Shown: piece after piece, positions 21,408-33,365 of the stretch
How positions within the stretch are numbered: position 1 is the first letter of the stretch
How the letters are laid out: the number at the start of each line of letters is the position of its first letter
From: Xylona heveae TC161
Lineage: Eukaryota; Ascomycota; Xylonomycetes; Xylonales; Xylonaceae
Direction of reading: 5' to 3'
Assembly: GCF_001619985.1 (NCBI RefSeq)
Contig: NW_017264200.1
Location: forward strand, 1,240,001-1,304,000
DNA: 64,000 bases
Notes under the pieces: generated by a model
Database searches by the model: none
What the model was told of the DNA's origin: nothing
Seen by the model: the letters and a program-made list of their open reading frames with translations, nothing else
Position numbers and translations under genes: made by a program

Positions 21408-23070
21408 CAGAAATCGGGATTTATTTTTTTCAAATATTACTTTTGCATCAATAGGGCCATTATGAGGCTCTCTGCTTGGGGGAAAAGGAAAACTGTTGAT
21501 GGGGTGGGAAAAATTGGGCAGATGCGAAAGTTGAGCGTGAAAATACAGATGTTGATCAGCGTCAGGAGTGGATAAAGCCAGTCGCAACAAAATTGGGTGA
21601 CAAGAATGACGTCGGTCGCTACGTAAATTAGGTCTCATGTAGGGCGAATTGGCAACCGGTTGGCCCTGTTGGTGGTGTCGGTGTCGGTGGGCTTCGACGG
21701 CACCACTGGTTCCGTCGGGGGATTCTCAAATCAAGCTCCGACGTTGAATCTGCACCGCTTACCTGCGTGCGCAGACAGACAATAATCCCATGCAAGTGTG
21801 GTCAACTATCGTAGCTCTCCCGTAGTTCCCCTTTCAATGAACGGTAAGCTACCTCTGTCACAAGGATGACTGGAGTGTCAGCATCATCATATCATGTTTT
21901 GTTTGTGGTGCCCTGGCCCCCATTCCTCAACGTTCCTCCTCGCTCCTTGTCTGTCAGGCCAACCCCCAAAAGTCTCTCATGACTGTAGTCCTGTAAGTGA
22001 CGGGTACATGGTCTGCGGATATAAATTAGCTCTACCAGTCTAGTACTCACTACTCAGCCGCCGAGCCTCCACTAGCCGATTCAGCCGCGAAGCCAAGCGA
22101 AGCCAACCCCGCATTTCCAACGTGTCCTGTCTCGGCTTTCGTCACTAAGACTGTACTTTCGATGAAATGAACACGGTCATATAACTTTAGGGAGGTAGGC
22201 ATTCGTATTCGAAGAGAATCAATTAACTTGGCATATCAATGGTATAAATGCATGTAGTCACGTGATGGTGTCCAATTGGTCTGACCTCTGGAATGCAACA
22301 ACCATACAAAGTAGATATCCCTTATAAGGTTCGCAATCACCGTAACCATGCCCCCTCCCTCGGAGAATATTTCTCTTTGTGATTTCAACTCCTCCGCTTT
22401 ACGGGTTGATATGCCATAAACAGTGTGCCAAAAGAGACGGAGATTTCTCGGCTCTCAATGTCGCGCCATCCTGCATCTTCCCCCCGGACTCCTTGTCAGT
22501 TTTAGGTTAATCTTCGCGTCCAAAAGCGAAACTCTGGTACCAGGTAAGATTTGCTCTTTGCAACTGCCGGCACGCGTTTCCAGCCTCCTCCCAATCATGC
22601 AGTTACCGTACACCGTCAAAATCACTAGCAAACAAACGTCGTGTATTGTCAGCGCCAAAGAGAGAAGCGGGGGGAATGCATCTCTTTTACCCCGCATCAT
22701 GAAGGCTGGACATTGGATCTTATGGGAGAGCTCTGCGTAACATAAATAAAAGGTCGAGCTGCTCAAAATGTGTAGTTTCTCCCAAAGCTCATCTATCGTG
22801 TGCAGGGATTAAGCATCTCTATTGCTTAGTAAAATCAGAACATATCCTTTTGTTGTTGTTGCGATATCTGTACCCAAACGGTAACGTCTCCGAGATTTAG
22901 CTGTCGGTTGACCCCTCCGAACAAACATTACGTAGACGCAGGAGCTCCCTTTTGTCAGGTTGGTCTTAAATCTCACGGCTCGCACTCTTTTTTGTCTTTT
23001 CAATTGACCTTATCCATTGCAGTAAGAAGAAGAGGAATTCTCCATATTTTTCTCCAAATATACCTCCAGC
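21408..23070. promoter_or_regulatory. Divergent intergenic region upstream of formate dehydrogenase
   Basis: About 1.7 kb between divergent genes. Small open frames exist but lack domains. A short GCGAAGCCAA direct repeat lies near 22086-22110. The formate dehydrogenase promoter should occupy the right-hand part. Confidence 0.5.
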
Positions 23071-24618
23071 ATGGTATTTATTCGTTCATTGTCGCGTCCT
23101 GCCTCTTCTCTCTTGGCCGCAAAGGCAGCTCTTCCCCGCGCTGCTTGGCGAGGGTCTCAGCTGCTCCGACAGCCCGCCGCGGTCAGAATGCTGACTGCCA
23201 CATCCCAACGACAGGGCAAAGTCCTTCTTGTACTTTACCAAGTAAGTAGTGAATCAAACCCAGGTTTTTCTCTCAATTGAAACAACAAAGGTAGCAATGT
23301 ATTAATATCGTCCTTGAAATTCACAGGGCGGTGAGCATGCCAAACAGGTCCCGGGATTGCTAGGAACGGTCGAAAACGAGCTCGGATTGCGCAAATGGCT
23401 CGAAGACCAAGGCCACACTCTTGTGACTACACATGACAAGGAGGGCGAGAATTCGACTTTTGATCGCGAACTCGTTGATGCCGAAGTTATCATTACCACT
23501 CCGTATGACCAGCCCCGCGCCCTCTGCTTTTGTCCTCGTGCAACTGCCATAGCTTCCATTCGACCAGCAAAATTATTAACATTCCCCATAGATTCCACCC
23601 CGGTTATCTCACCAAAGACCGCCTTGCAAAGGCAAAGAACCTGAAAATCGCCGTGACAGCCGGCATTGGATCCGACCATGTTGATCTGGACGCTGCGAAC
23701 GAGACCAATGGCGGCATTACCGTTGCTGAAGTTACCGGTTCCAACGTGGTCTCGGTCGCCGAGCACGTCGTCATGACCATTCTCACCTTGGTTCGCAACT
23801 TTGTCCCCGCACACGAGCAGATTGAGCGAGGCGATTGGAACGTCGCGGCAGTTGCCAAGGACGAATATGATTTGGAAAACAAGGTCGTTGGAACCGTGGC
23901 CGTTGGCCGTATCGGCGAACGCGTCCTCCGACGTCTCAAGCCATTCGACTGCAAGGAATTGCTCTACTTTGACTATCAGCCACTGAAGCCAGAAGTCGAA
24001 AAGGAGATTGGCTGCCGACGTGTCGACAGTCTCGAAGAGATGCTTGCCCAATGCGACGTCGTCACGATCAACTGCCCTCTTCACGAAAAGACCCGGGGCT
24101 TGTTCAACAAGGAACTCATCTCCAAGATGAAGAAGGGTATGCACTTTCTGTCCTTTACTCTTAACTCTTTTTCAACCATCCACCTTCTCCCGCCCCAAAA
24201 CCGCCCACCGCATTTTTTTAATAAAAAAAAAAAGAAAAGAAAAATAGCATTGCTAATCACTTCTGCAGGCTCTTGGCTCATAAACACCGCCCGTGGAGCC
24301 ATTGTCGTCAAAGAAGACGTCGCTGAGGCGCTCAAGTCCGGCCACCTCCGCGGCTACGGTGGAGACGTCTGGTTCCCCCAGCCCGCTCCAGAAGACCACC
24401 CGCTCCGTTACGCCAAGAACCCCTTTGGCGGCGGCAACGCCATGGTGCCGCACATGTCCGGCACATCGATTGACGCGCAGAAGCGCTACGCCGCGGGCGT
24501 CAAGTCCATTCTGGAATCCTACTATTCCGGCAAGGAAGACTATCGTCCCGAGGATCTGATCGTCCACAAGGGCGACTACGCGACCAAGGCCTATGGCCAG
24601 CGCACCAAGAAGCAGTAA
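23071..24618 (+). CDS. FDH1: NAD+-dependent formate dehydrogenase
   Basis: It oxidises formate to CO2 with reduction of NAD+. Four exons (23071-23241, 23327-23502, 23592-24136, 24269-24618; introns 85, 89 and 132 nt, all GT-AG) give 413 residues. The first 50 residues are Arg/Ala/Ser-rich without acids ([15 protein letters not shown]), a typical mitochondrial presequence. Key sites: GIGSDHVDL (140-148), SNVVSVAEH (166-174), Rossmann loop GTVAVGRIG (216-224), NAD-selecting Asp243 in YFDYQP, catalytic Arg306 (NTARGA), Gln335 and His359 ([10 protein letters not shown]). The usual first glycine of the Rossmann GxGxxG is alanine here (AVGRIG). Formate produced by one-carbon metabolism or methanol/oxalate breakdown would be the substrate. 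Identity is secure. Confidence 0.96.
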
Positions 24619-25138
24619 AAGTACCTGTAATCGGATAATTTAAATATTTTGATACTTGCACCTTGCCATAGCTGTTGCCTGCTTTTCCCTTTTATATTTA
24701 TACTTCTTTTTCATTTTCATTTTTGATTTTGATCTTGTTGACAATGGCCTCGGAGCGAAGGAACAAAAAAATGCGACTCTATTGACTATATAAACTCCCA
24801 AATGAACAAGTCCAAACAATAAAAGTGCTTAATGACTCTTTTCCGCAAATGAACAACTCTATTGCTTGCCACATGTACATTATACGAATAATGTTAAAAT
24901 GAAAATGCCCACTGCAAAAGTCGAAATAAAAAAGAAGAGGAGATCCAATAATCTAGGGAGGAACCCGCTATCCGCTATAATCTATATTACTATCTTACAT
25001 AAGTCTATACATGGTGAAAATGCAACTTTTTGCTCCCATGAAACGATACACAATGAAAAAGAGAAGAGAATAAAACAGTAATATACAAAACACCTCTAAT
25101 CTGCCGTCCTCTCCTCTAACGAGGAGAACAAACAGGGG
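24619..25138. other. Convergent intergenic spacer
   Basis: 3' flanks of formate dehydrogenase and leucyl-tRNA synthetase; AT-rich, with AATAAA-like words near 24820. Nothing else seen. Confidence 0.55.
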
Positions 25139-28100
25139 TTAGAACAAAAAGTTGACAGTCTTGACAGCGCCATCTTTGACAACAACGACGATATCACGCA
25201 ATGCGTTATCGCCTCTACGCTCGACAAGCCAGCGCTTGCCGTCCTGTGTGCCGATGACATGTCCGAGGACGAACTGCTGAAGGGGTGACGCATTGGGAAA
25301 GACAACATCCTGTACGATCGCTTGCGACGTTGACGGTGGGGATGCGACGGCGTCAGTACCGTCCCCATCACCGACAGAGGACGAGGAAAGAGCAGAGTCG
25401 TCACCGATAAATGGCAAGGGAAGGGTGAATCGGAACCGGCCGTTGACTTGGACAGCGCAAGGACGGGGTCTGCGGCCGAGAATCTGGACAGAGTCATCTG
25501 GGGTGGGGAAGCGGGCTGAGAAGATGCTGGCAGTGGATGATGTAGGCGATGACTCGGTGGATGATGGAGGAGATGGGAGAGTAGATGTAGCGGTAGAAGT
25601 GCTCGGAGTCGAGTGCAAAATCTGCCAGCACTCCTCGGCAAACGCAGGCGTAATGGGCGCCATCATGCGCAACAAGGCGCTGAGAGAGTGGTAATGAATC
25701 TCCGGACGAATGGCGCCCGGCTTGGTCGAGGACAAGACGTTGGTGAGCTTCATCAAGTCCGAGACGACCGTGTTCAAGGCATATGTGGTCTCAAGGGACT
25801 GGGTGACTTGGGAGATTGTCTTTTGGACTTCGAGCCACAGCGAGGACTCGGCGTCGTTGAAGGTGGAAAGGTCCGGAAGGGGGGCAGAGGAGGCAGGTAG
25901 ATCCGCCGCTTGGGTTTCAGTTTCGGTACGATGCGCCTGCTTCTTTTTCCCAACGTGGGGCGTAGGCTCCGTGACTATGCGCCATACGCGTGCGAGCCAG
26001 CGGTGGATACCGACGATGCGGTCTTCATCCCATTCGAGGACATCGCTGACGGGAGCCTGGAAGAGCATGTGTGCGCGTGTAGCGTCGGCGCCGTACTTGG
26101 CGATACAGTCTCCCGGATCCACGCCGTTGTATTTGCTCTTGGACATTTTTTCGAAACTGACTTTTGCCGTTTCACCGCTGAGTTTGACTTTGGGCTTGTT
26201 GGGATCTGTCAGGTCGACTTCCTCGGGCTTCAGGAAACGGCCGGTAATAGGATCGGAGTATGTCTTTCCGTGAACCATGCCCTGTGTGATCAATTGCTTG
26301 AATGGTTCCGCTTTGAATTCGGGGTTGCCTCCGGACGGCCAAAGAGACGTGGTCGCAAGGAATTTGGAGATGAAGCGGGCGTAGAGGAGGTGCAGGATGG
26401 CGTGCTCAACGCCACCAATGTAGATGTCTACAGGAAGACTGTTGTCGGCAGACGAGGACGAGAATGGTGCGTCAGGGTTCTTCGCATCGGGGAAACGCAT
26501 ATAGTACCAGGAGGAATCGACAAAAGTGTCCATTGTGTCGGTATCGCGTTTTGCGTCGCCGCCGCACTTGGGGCATGTCGTGTTAACCCACTCTGGAACA
26601 TCCTCGAGAGGATTTCCTCCTTTGCCTCTCAACGAGCTTCCGTGAATTTTGGGTAATTCAACAGGAAGCTCTTCTGCTGGCACAGGCACAGCACCGCAAC
26701 TCTGGCAATGCACCATAGGAATTGGCGTTCCCCAGTACCGTTGCCTGCTGATCAGCCAGTCACGAAGTCTCCAGGATTCAGCATGTTCGGCAGCATTTCC
26801 ATTTTCTACCTGTCCCAGCCAAGAGACGATTTCTCTCGCAGCGGCGGCGGATTCCATCCCTACAAACCGCCCGCAGCTTGCATTTAGTATACCCCTATGG
26901 ACAAAGGGTTGATCGTGCGCTCCAGGAACAAGAGTGACGTCCTGGATAAGACCCGCAGAGTCAGAAGGAGATACTACGAGGGCAATTGGTTCGGCTCCTT
27001 GGTTTTCCCTCCAAAAGGCGTGGTCTCGGGAGTCGTGCCCAGGCACGCCCATAACAGCCCCCTCACCGTAGTCGCCAAGTACATAAGGTGCTACGTATAT
27101 GGGCAACGGCTTGATTGTTCCTCGTAAACCGAGGCGAGACAGGGGGGTTACACCGTGAACACCAGGGAGTAGATAGCCAGCCTTCGAATCCGGTGGGAGA
27201 CTATCCGCCACGTCGAGAAAAGCCTGAAGCACTGGAAGAGACTTTGCCATCTCGGTGACAATCGGATGGGTGGTTGAAAGAGCAAGGTACTGAACACCAA
27301 AGAGTGTGTCGGGTCTGGTCGTGAATGCCTCTATGACCGAGTCGGCTGTCGTCCCATTGTTGCTGTCAAAGCGTACTTGAAACCGGATTTTCGCGCCTTC
27401 AGATTTCCCAAGCCAGTTCTTCTGCATCGACAGAACATGTTCCGGCCAACGACTGTCTTTCGAGAGAACGTCCATATCTAGAAGAGATTCCTTGAAGGCT
27501 GTGATACGCAAAAACCACTGTTTCAGTCGAAGCTTCTCGACTTTGGCTCCCGATCTCCACGAGTAGCCATTTGCGTCCACCTATAGCAACCCTATTAGCA
27601 TATTTCTATGGTGTGTAGAGGACAAGACATACCTGCTCATTCGCCAAAACAGTCCGGTCAACGGGATCATAGTTGACAATTGCTTGAGCCTGGTAAGCTA
27701 GGCCATGCTCATGGAGGAGCTGGAATATTCTTTGGGTATGCTTGTAAAATGACGGGTCACACGTCATAAATTCCTGTAGGGAAAAACGAGAATGGCATCA
27801 GTTAAACATGGCAATTGGCTTCGTGCTTCTCAGCTCCCTCATTACATACTCTGTCCCAGTCCCATTGCCCATTCATAACCTTCAACTGATTCTTCATCTT
27901 CTCAATGTTTTGGATTGTCCATTCCGCGGGATTAATGCCTCGTTCTATAGCCGCATTCTCAGCAGGCAAACCAAAAGCATCCCAGCCCATTGGGTGTATC
28001 ACATTGTAGCCCCGCATGCGTTTGAACCTCGCCAGCACGTCGGATATCGTGTATACTCGTAAATGGCCAAGGTGGAGAACACCGGACGGGTACGGAAACA

Positions 28101-28323
28101 TTGGAAGGACGTAATACGCCTTATCTGATCGCTGCTGATCATGGTGTTTGAGTTCCGCGCCTCGAGACGTCCATATTTCGTTCCATTTCGCATCGATTGC
28201 TTGTAGATCAAGCTTTGGTGTAGAGCTAGTTGACGCTGCACGTCGGGGAGCGGCGATGCGGGCGCTATTCGGCGCAGCAGCAAGCCATGTCCTGGCTGCA
28301 AATCCAAGTCTTGCAGACCTCAT
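25139..28323 (-). CDS. NAM2: Mitochondrial leucyl-tRNA synthetase
   Basis: Class I synthetase charging mitochondrial tRNA-Leu. Three exons, 28323-27850, 27773-27633 and 27580-25139 (introns 76 and 52 nt), give 1,018 residues. An Arg/Ala-rich N-terminus ([18 protein letters not shown]) is a good mitochondrial presequence. The HIGH motif appears as HLGH at 84-87 in [13 protein letters not shown], and KMSKS lies at about 683 followed by KYNGVDP. The CP1 editing domain carries the threonine-rich TTRPDTLFG at about 292. [12 protein letters not shown], typical of bacterial/mitochondrial LeuRS, precedes the KMSKS loop. Ser/Thr-rich inserts occur in the C-terminal third near the anticodon-binding region. 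In yeast the orthologue Nam2 also assists group I intron splicing; whether this one does is unknown. Confidence 0.95.
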
Positions 28324-28710
28324 TAGGACACAGATGCATTGCTTCTCAATGAGTTTTCAAAATCATGTCTTCAATTCATCCTCAAAAACAGATTGAAAGC
28401 CTAAAATGGTTCCGTTCCGCAAATAGGAAGAACATAAAGAAATCCCCGAAATCAAAAGCGGAAACATCGAAACGATCGTCGGCGCTAAACCCGAGATAGT
28501 TTGCAGCACAACAGCACTCCAAGACAGCAGCGCAACACCCGCCAGCGTCAACAAGCATTCCTTTTGATTCAACTGTCTAAGACTCAATTTCATACAAGCT
28601 GGATCGTATGACATTCTTTCCTGCAAGCAATCAAATGATGCAATAAGCATGATGGCTTGGGGTTATTGGATTTCTCTTTGAGATCAAGCCGAACAATTTC
28701 CGCAACAATC
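28324..28710. promoter_or_regulatory. 387-bp bidirectional promoter region, LeuRS / amino-acid permease
   Basis: The two starts face away from each other. Both promoters and 5' UTRs must fit here, unless the small ORF at 28363-28650 is a real gene. Confidence 0.6.
28363..28650 (-). CDS. Doubtful 95-residue ORF with two hydrophobic segments
   Basis: An ATG-started frame lies 40 bp upstream of the LeuRS start on the same strand. Its middle is hydrophobic (LLTLAGVALLSWSAVVL, then TIVSMFPLLISGISL), which could make a small two-helix membrane protein. It has no recognised domain, and a frame of this length can occur by chance. If it is not translated separately, it belongs to the LeuRS 5' leader or promoter. 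Confidence 0.25.
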   Translation of the reverse strand: MLIASFDCLQERMSYDPACMKLSLRQLNQKECLLTLAGVALLSWSAVVLQTISGLAPTIVSMFPLLISGISLCSSYLRNGTILGFQSVFEDELKT

Positions 28711-30614
28711 ATGGCGGGATATACTAATCTCAAGCCGCCAGCCTCCCAGCTGCCGCGGGACTCTCTCGAACTTGCCTCCTTGGCGTCCTCTTCTCCCGAA
28801 TCTCACCGTTCATCAATTTCTTCATCGTCTTCCGGAGTGCCGTCCTCTCGTCGAATTTCTTTGGAAAATGACGATTTTCTCTCTCCAGCAAATGCCGCTG
28901 CCGAAAGCGGCCGGCCAGGTCATCGTGGTCGCTCTTACTCTGTTTCTTCAGCTTTTGAATTCGCCTCGAACCTCTTTCCATTGTCCTTGACTGCAGGCGG
29001 ATATGCGCCATTGACGGCTCCGAGCTCCATGTCACTGGATTCGCGGAACGCTTTACAATCTGGATCACTTGAGAAGCACAAAACTCTGACGTATCTCAAC
29101 GGGCTCTCTCTCGTCGTCGGCTTAATTATTGGCTCAGGAATATTCTCGTCGCCCAGCCAAGTGAACTCTCACGCCGGCTCGCCAGGTGCATCATTGATTG
29201 TCTGGGCGGTCGCCGGAATACTAGCATGGACCGGCGCCGCAAGCTATGCGGAGCTTGGAGGAGCCATACCCCTGAACGGAGGTGCGCAAGCCTACCTTTC
29301 CAAAATCTTCGGCGAGCTGGCAGGATTCCTTTATACCTGGTGCGCAGTGTGCGTCCTCAAGCCGGGATCAGCTGCAATCATCTGTATCATCTTCGGCGAG
29401 TACGTGGTGCGTGCGATAGTTGGGGCAGAAATTGAGACTATTAGCGTCTGGATAAGCAAAGGGGTAGCAGTCGCGGCCCTGCTTTTAATCACGTCATTGA
29501 ACTGCATATCAACCAAGATTGGTACCCGCATGGGAGATTTATTGATGCTATTCAAGTTCATTGCGCTCCTTGGAGTTACAATTACCGGTGTGGTTGTGGC
29601 CATTACAGGTTTCTCTTGGCGAGGCAATTCAAATGAAGACTGGAAACATGGCAGTTGGTTTCAGGGCACAAGTAAAGATGTGTCTAATTGGGCTGTTGCG
29701 CTTTATGCTGGATTGTGGGCATTTGACGGTTGGGACAATGTAGGTTTCTTCTGCCGGATCCACCTCGTATATCGTACGCCGGGCTGACTTTGCAATAGGT
29801 AAATTTTGTCACTGGCGAGTTTATCAATCCATCTCGAGATCTGCCTCGAGTCATCCACACATCTATGCCACTTGTTATAGTGTCATATCTACTTGCAAAT
29901 GTGGCATACTTCTTTGTGCTTCCTTCAAAGGTTATCGAAAATAGCAACACGGTTGCGGTGCAATTTGGTGCTCAGGTTTTCGGACCAGTTGGAGCTATTG
30001 TGCTGGCTCTCGTTGTGAGCGCTAGCTGCATTGGAGCTTTGAATGCAACCACCTTTACCAGTGGACGGCTCGTCTATGCCGCAGGCAAAGAAGGCTATTT
30101 GCCTTCTGTCTTCGGTAGGATTGGTATCCGCCGACGATCAGACAGCACTACCTCTATGCGATCACGGTCTTGGCTTACGCGCTATCTCAAGCGCATCTTT
30201 GGAGACGCTGGTGGCATTGGGTATACACCGATCTTCGCCATGGCATTGAACACTGTTTTGACGGCATGCTACATTTTCCTCGGCGAATTTCGCACACTTT
30301 TGACATTCTACGGTGTGGCCGGGTACTCATTCTACTTTTTAACCGTTCTAGGGTTGATTGTCCTCCGGATCAAGGAACCGTACCTGGAACGGCCATACAA
30401 AACATGGATCACCACTCCTATCATTTTCTGTTGCGTCAGCTTGTTCCTTTTGAGTCGAGCAGTTTTCGCGGAGCCGATCCAAACGCTTATTGTTGTCATT
30501 TTCGTGGCACTCGGCGTACCCGTCTTTTATTGGCGCATAGCTAAAAGAGATGGAGGCCTTGGAGCCGATGGTGGAGCGCGAACATGGAAGTTTTGGAGAT
30601 GGAAAAAGACATGA
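28711..30614 (+). CDS. LAT-type amino-acid permease (APC superfamily), Mup1-like
   Basis: Two exons, 28711-29739 and 29799-30614 (intron 29740-29798, donor GTAGGT), give 614 residues. The frame extends 5' to a TTG at 28657, but ATG 28711 (MAGYTNLKPP) is the first methionine. A Ser-rich cytosolic N-terminus of about 125 residues precedes the first helix, which carries the APC signature GLSLVVGLIIGSGIF and then ELGGAIPLNGGAQAYL. About twelve hydrophobic segments follow; the intron falls directly after AFDGWDN, a well-kept spot in this family. The fungal relatives include the high-affinity methionine permease Mup1. The substrate is inferred only as an amino acid. The long serine-rich N-terminus is the usual place for ubiquitin-dependent endocytosis control. 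Confidence 0.9.
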
Positions 30615-30810
30615 GCGATTATATAAAAAGCGACAATGTTTCATTCTTGAACCTTTCGTGGTAACGTGCATGATACCCAGATAGTTAGATGGTAGATTTG
30701 TAAAATACCGAATATATCATCAGGAATTATGATGTTTCATTTCTTCGTTGTAATCCGGAGTCGAAGGGTTCTATATCAAGTCGAATAATTATAATAAGAG
30801 CACAACTGTC

Positions 30811-31932
30811 CTATCTCCTGCAATAAACGGCCCGACCATTGCCTTGCCCTCTCAGCACAATCTGTGTCCCGGCCACATTCAGCATTGGCGTACTCTGATC
30901 TATAATGTCGAGATCTAGATCAGGAAAATCTTTCCAGATTTCCACTCGAGTCCAGGCTGGACTCTCACAGGCAACCCTTGCTGCTCGAGAAGCTTGATCC
31001 AAGTCCCCTACCTCGAACAGTACGCCACGCGCATGGACTTTGTCTGCAATCTCATAGAGTCGAGGGTAGAAGAGATCCCCTACTAGATCATCTTCATTGC
31101 CTTGCTCTGTTGATCGTCTTATGCTGCGCTCTGGCACCAAGGCGAGCCGGGGCTCATAGTTCCTTACTGAAGCAGAAGTATCCCTATCAAATCCTTTAGG
31201 GGAAATGTACGGAGGGTTCGAGATAATAAAATCCCAGGAATTGGTTGCACTCTCCGCCTCCGCCTTCAATCTCTCATAAAAGCTTTCGGCAAATACGTCC
31301 GCTTCTATAAATCTGATCTGCTCACGCGCTACAGGGTCAAGGTAGCCTTGCCGTATATTCCATTCCAGATTGTCGTTTGACAGTCTAATTGCTTTTGCGG
31401 AAATATCGACGCCGAAAATTTTGAGCTGGAGGAATTTCTTTGACAGCATTGAATGCATTAGAAGCGGAATGCATCCAGTGCCCGTACATAAATCGAGAAT
31501 CTTAATTTCCCGGTCTGCATTTTCTTTTTCTAAGACATTGTTCGCAAGGTGCATAACACATGCTTCTGTCTCATGTCTATAAACTATTCATGAGCTTGAT
31601 TGATCTCCAGAATGACGAACAATGGGGTTGCACCTTGGAATTAGCACGCCCGGGCGGCACAGAATTTCAACTTCACCAAATGGTTGATTTCCCAGTATAT
31701 ATTGTAGCGGCTTGCCGCGCGCTCTTTCCTCGCAGTATCTTGAAAGCAAAGTCCGCCATCCGACAGCCGTTCTCTCAATCCCATCAGACCTTACAGTAGC
31801 AATAGCATGTTCCTTTAGCCAGCGTAACTCATTGCGGGCCGAAGCTATGTCTCGACATGGACGAATGAGGAGACATAGCAGAGGGTCAAGCTTTCGTGCA
31901 TGTAAAAGAAGCCGCGGGGAGAGGCGTGGCAT
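30811..31932 (-). CDS. MTQ1: Mitochondrial release-factor glutamine methyltransferase, HemK/PrmC family
   Basis: It methylates the glutamine of the GGQ motif in the mitochondrial peptide-chain release factor. Two exons, 31932-31634 and 31576-30811 (intron 31633-31577, donor GTGCAA), give 354 residues. The N-terminal helical domain ends in PLQYILGNQPF and GVLIPRHETE, both family hallmarks; the latter is created only by splicing. SAM-binding motif DLCTGTGC lies at 128-135, acidic VDIS at about 156, and the substrate-binding NPPY at 220-223. The length fits a mitochondrial member. The gene is convergent with the permease and divergent from AIM32, with which it shares a 247-bp promoter region. 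Mtq1 is preferred over cytosolic Mtq2, which is much shorter. Confidence 0.93.
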
Positions 31933-32179
31933 ATATCCTCATGAATAAAAAGGCAAATTCGGAGAAATGGCGGTGCTATATCAATGCCATATATCGTAAT
32001 TCTTTTCTCTTGAAGTTCTGTTTGGTTAATCTACGGACATAAGTTCGGTGATATTGCTCGGTGTCGGAGGCTGAAAACGCCGAACTGCCGAGAGGTGGGC
32101 AAGTAAACACCAGAAATGATAACGCACAGAAGACAGGAAATTATTTAGATACAACTGCGCCAAGGGCCAAGGCTCCAGG
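31933..32179. promoter_or_regulatory. 247-bp bidirectional promoter, MTQ1 / AIM32
   Basis: Start codons of two predicted mitochondrial proteins lie 247 bp apart, head to head. No strong TATA box is evident. Confidence 0.65.
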
Positions 32180-33365
32180 ATGATCTCACGTTCCGCGCTG
32201 GGTAGGCATTCAAGACGGCACTGGCCTCTCCAAAATTTGGTGACGGACAACTCTTTTGGCAGTTCAATGCCTCTACCAGCAACACCACTTAACGCGCCAT
32301 CCTGGGGAAAGGCGCTTGGTTATCTCCGGACGATTACGGCTTCTTTCAAAAGGTCTCATGCAGCAAGGGGCCATCCGGCGCCGACTTTTCCAGTCATTGA
32401 GAAATGCCCGTCACCGACATGTCAATGCGCACCAATGCCGTCTGGGCTTGACATTGACTATAAACGACCGCTAAGCAACACCGTAGCAGCATATCAAGAA
32501 CAAGTCTTAATATCTACCGGAAGAGATGACTGGGCCAGTAGAGCAGAAGAAGAGGAGGATGCTGTTCTACTAAGAGGATTGAAAAGCTTGTTAGGGCGTG
32601 GAGGCACGTTTAGTAACGTCAGTCTTCTACCATTATCATGCTGGAATATTAGCTAACATTGGCATTGGGAATCTTTAGCCATTCCATAACATTATGCTTA
32701 CCAATTCGTCTTTTGCCCCCTCGGTTTCAAACTCTGCAAGCTCTGTTTATCTGTTTCCGAGCTTTCGCTACATTCCATCCGTTTCCCTCACAGACGGCTC
32801 AATGAAAGCTTTCACACAAGCTTTTCTGCTCCCGGAGAAGCTACACCCTGCACACGAAATCATGTCATCTGAAGACCAAAGACAAAATCTCATGAGAAAA
32901 CCAGCGTTACAGGATCAGTTTCCCGGCGCACGCGCCGTTGACGAACTGGTGGTCCTCATTTGCGGTCACGGTGGAAGAGACGAACGTTGTGGAATCCTTG
33001 GACCTATACTCCGCTCAGAGTTTGAGGAGAAGCTTGAAGTGGCGGGTTTTGATGTCGTTGAAGAGGCAACTGTACCCAAGGGTTTGGAAAAACCGTCGCA
33101 GTCCGGAAAGCCGAGGGCTAGAGTGGGCCTAATCAGCCATATCGGTGGACACAAGTATGCGGGAAATGTCATAATCTATATTCCACCTACTTTGCGACAG
33201 GGTCTATCAACCAGCAATCCGATGGATGGTAAGGGCATCTGGTATGGAAGGGTCGAGCCCGGGCACGTTGAAGGCATTGTCAATGAGACTGTCTTGAACG
33301 GATCAGTCATTGCAGAGCTCTTTCGAGGTGGCGTCGGCAAAGGTGGAGAGGCTCTGCGATTATGA
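32180..33365 (+). CDS. AIM32: Aim32-like mitochondrial thioredoxin-like [2Fe-2S] protein
   Basis: Two exons, 32180-32617 and 32679-33365 (intron 32618-32678, donor GTCAGT, branch GCTAAC), give 374 residues of the sucrase/ferredoxin-like family. The first 60 residues are basic and Ser/Arg-rich, fitting import into mitochondria. An N-terminal cysteine cluster CPSPTCQC (76-83) is followed by a C-terminal thioredoxin-like ferredoxin domain. That domain carries CGHGGRDERC (C241 and C250, C-X8-C) and HIGGH (H300 and H304, H-X3-H), the ligand set reported for Aim32's Fe-S cluster, then KYAGNVIIY. Yeast Aim32 acts in matrix redox quality control. The acceptor position restores PFHNIMLTNSS across the junction. 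Identity is secure by motif set. Confidence 0.92.

Noticed and set aside
21408-21638. N-terminal extension of the six-TM protein to the ATG at 21638
   Set aside because: The extra 77 residues are Pro/His/Ser-rich with no motif; the ATG at 21407 gives a more usual distance to the first helix.
29740-29798. Idea that the permease is truncated at 29787
   Set aside because: A 59-nt GTAGGT...AG intron restores the frame to a full 12-helix protein.
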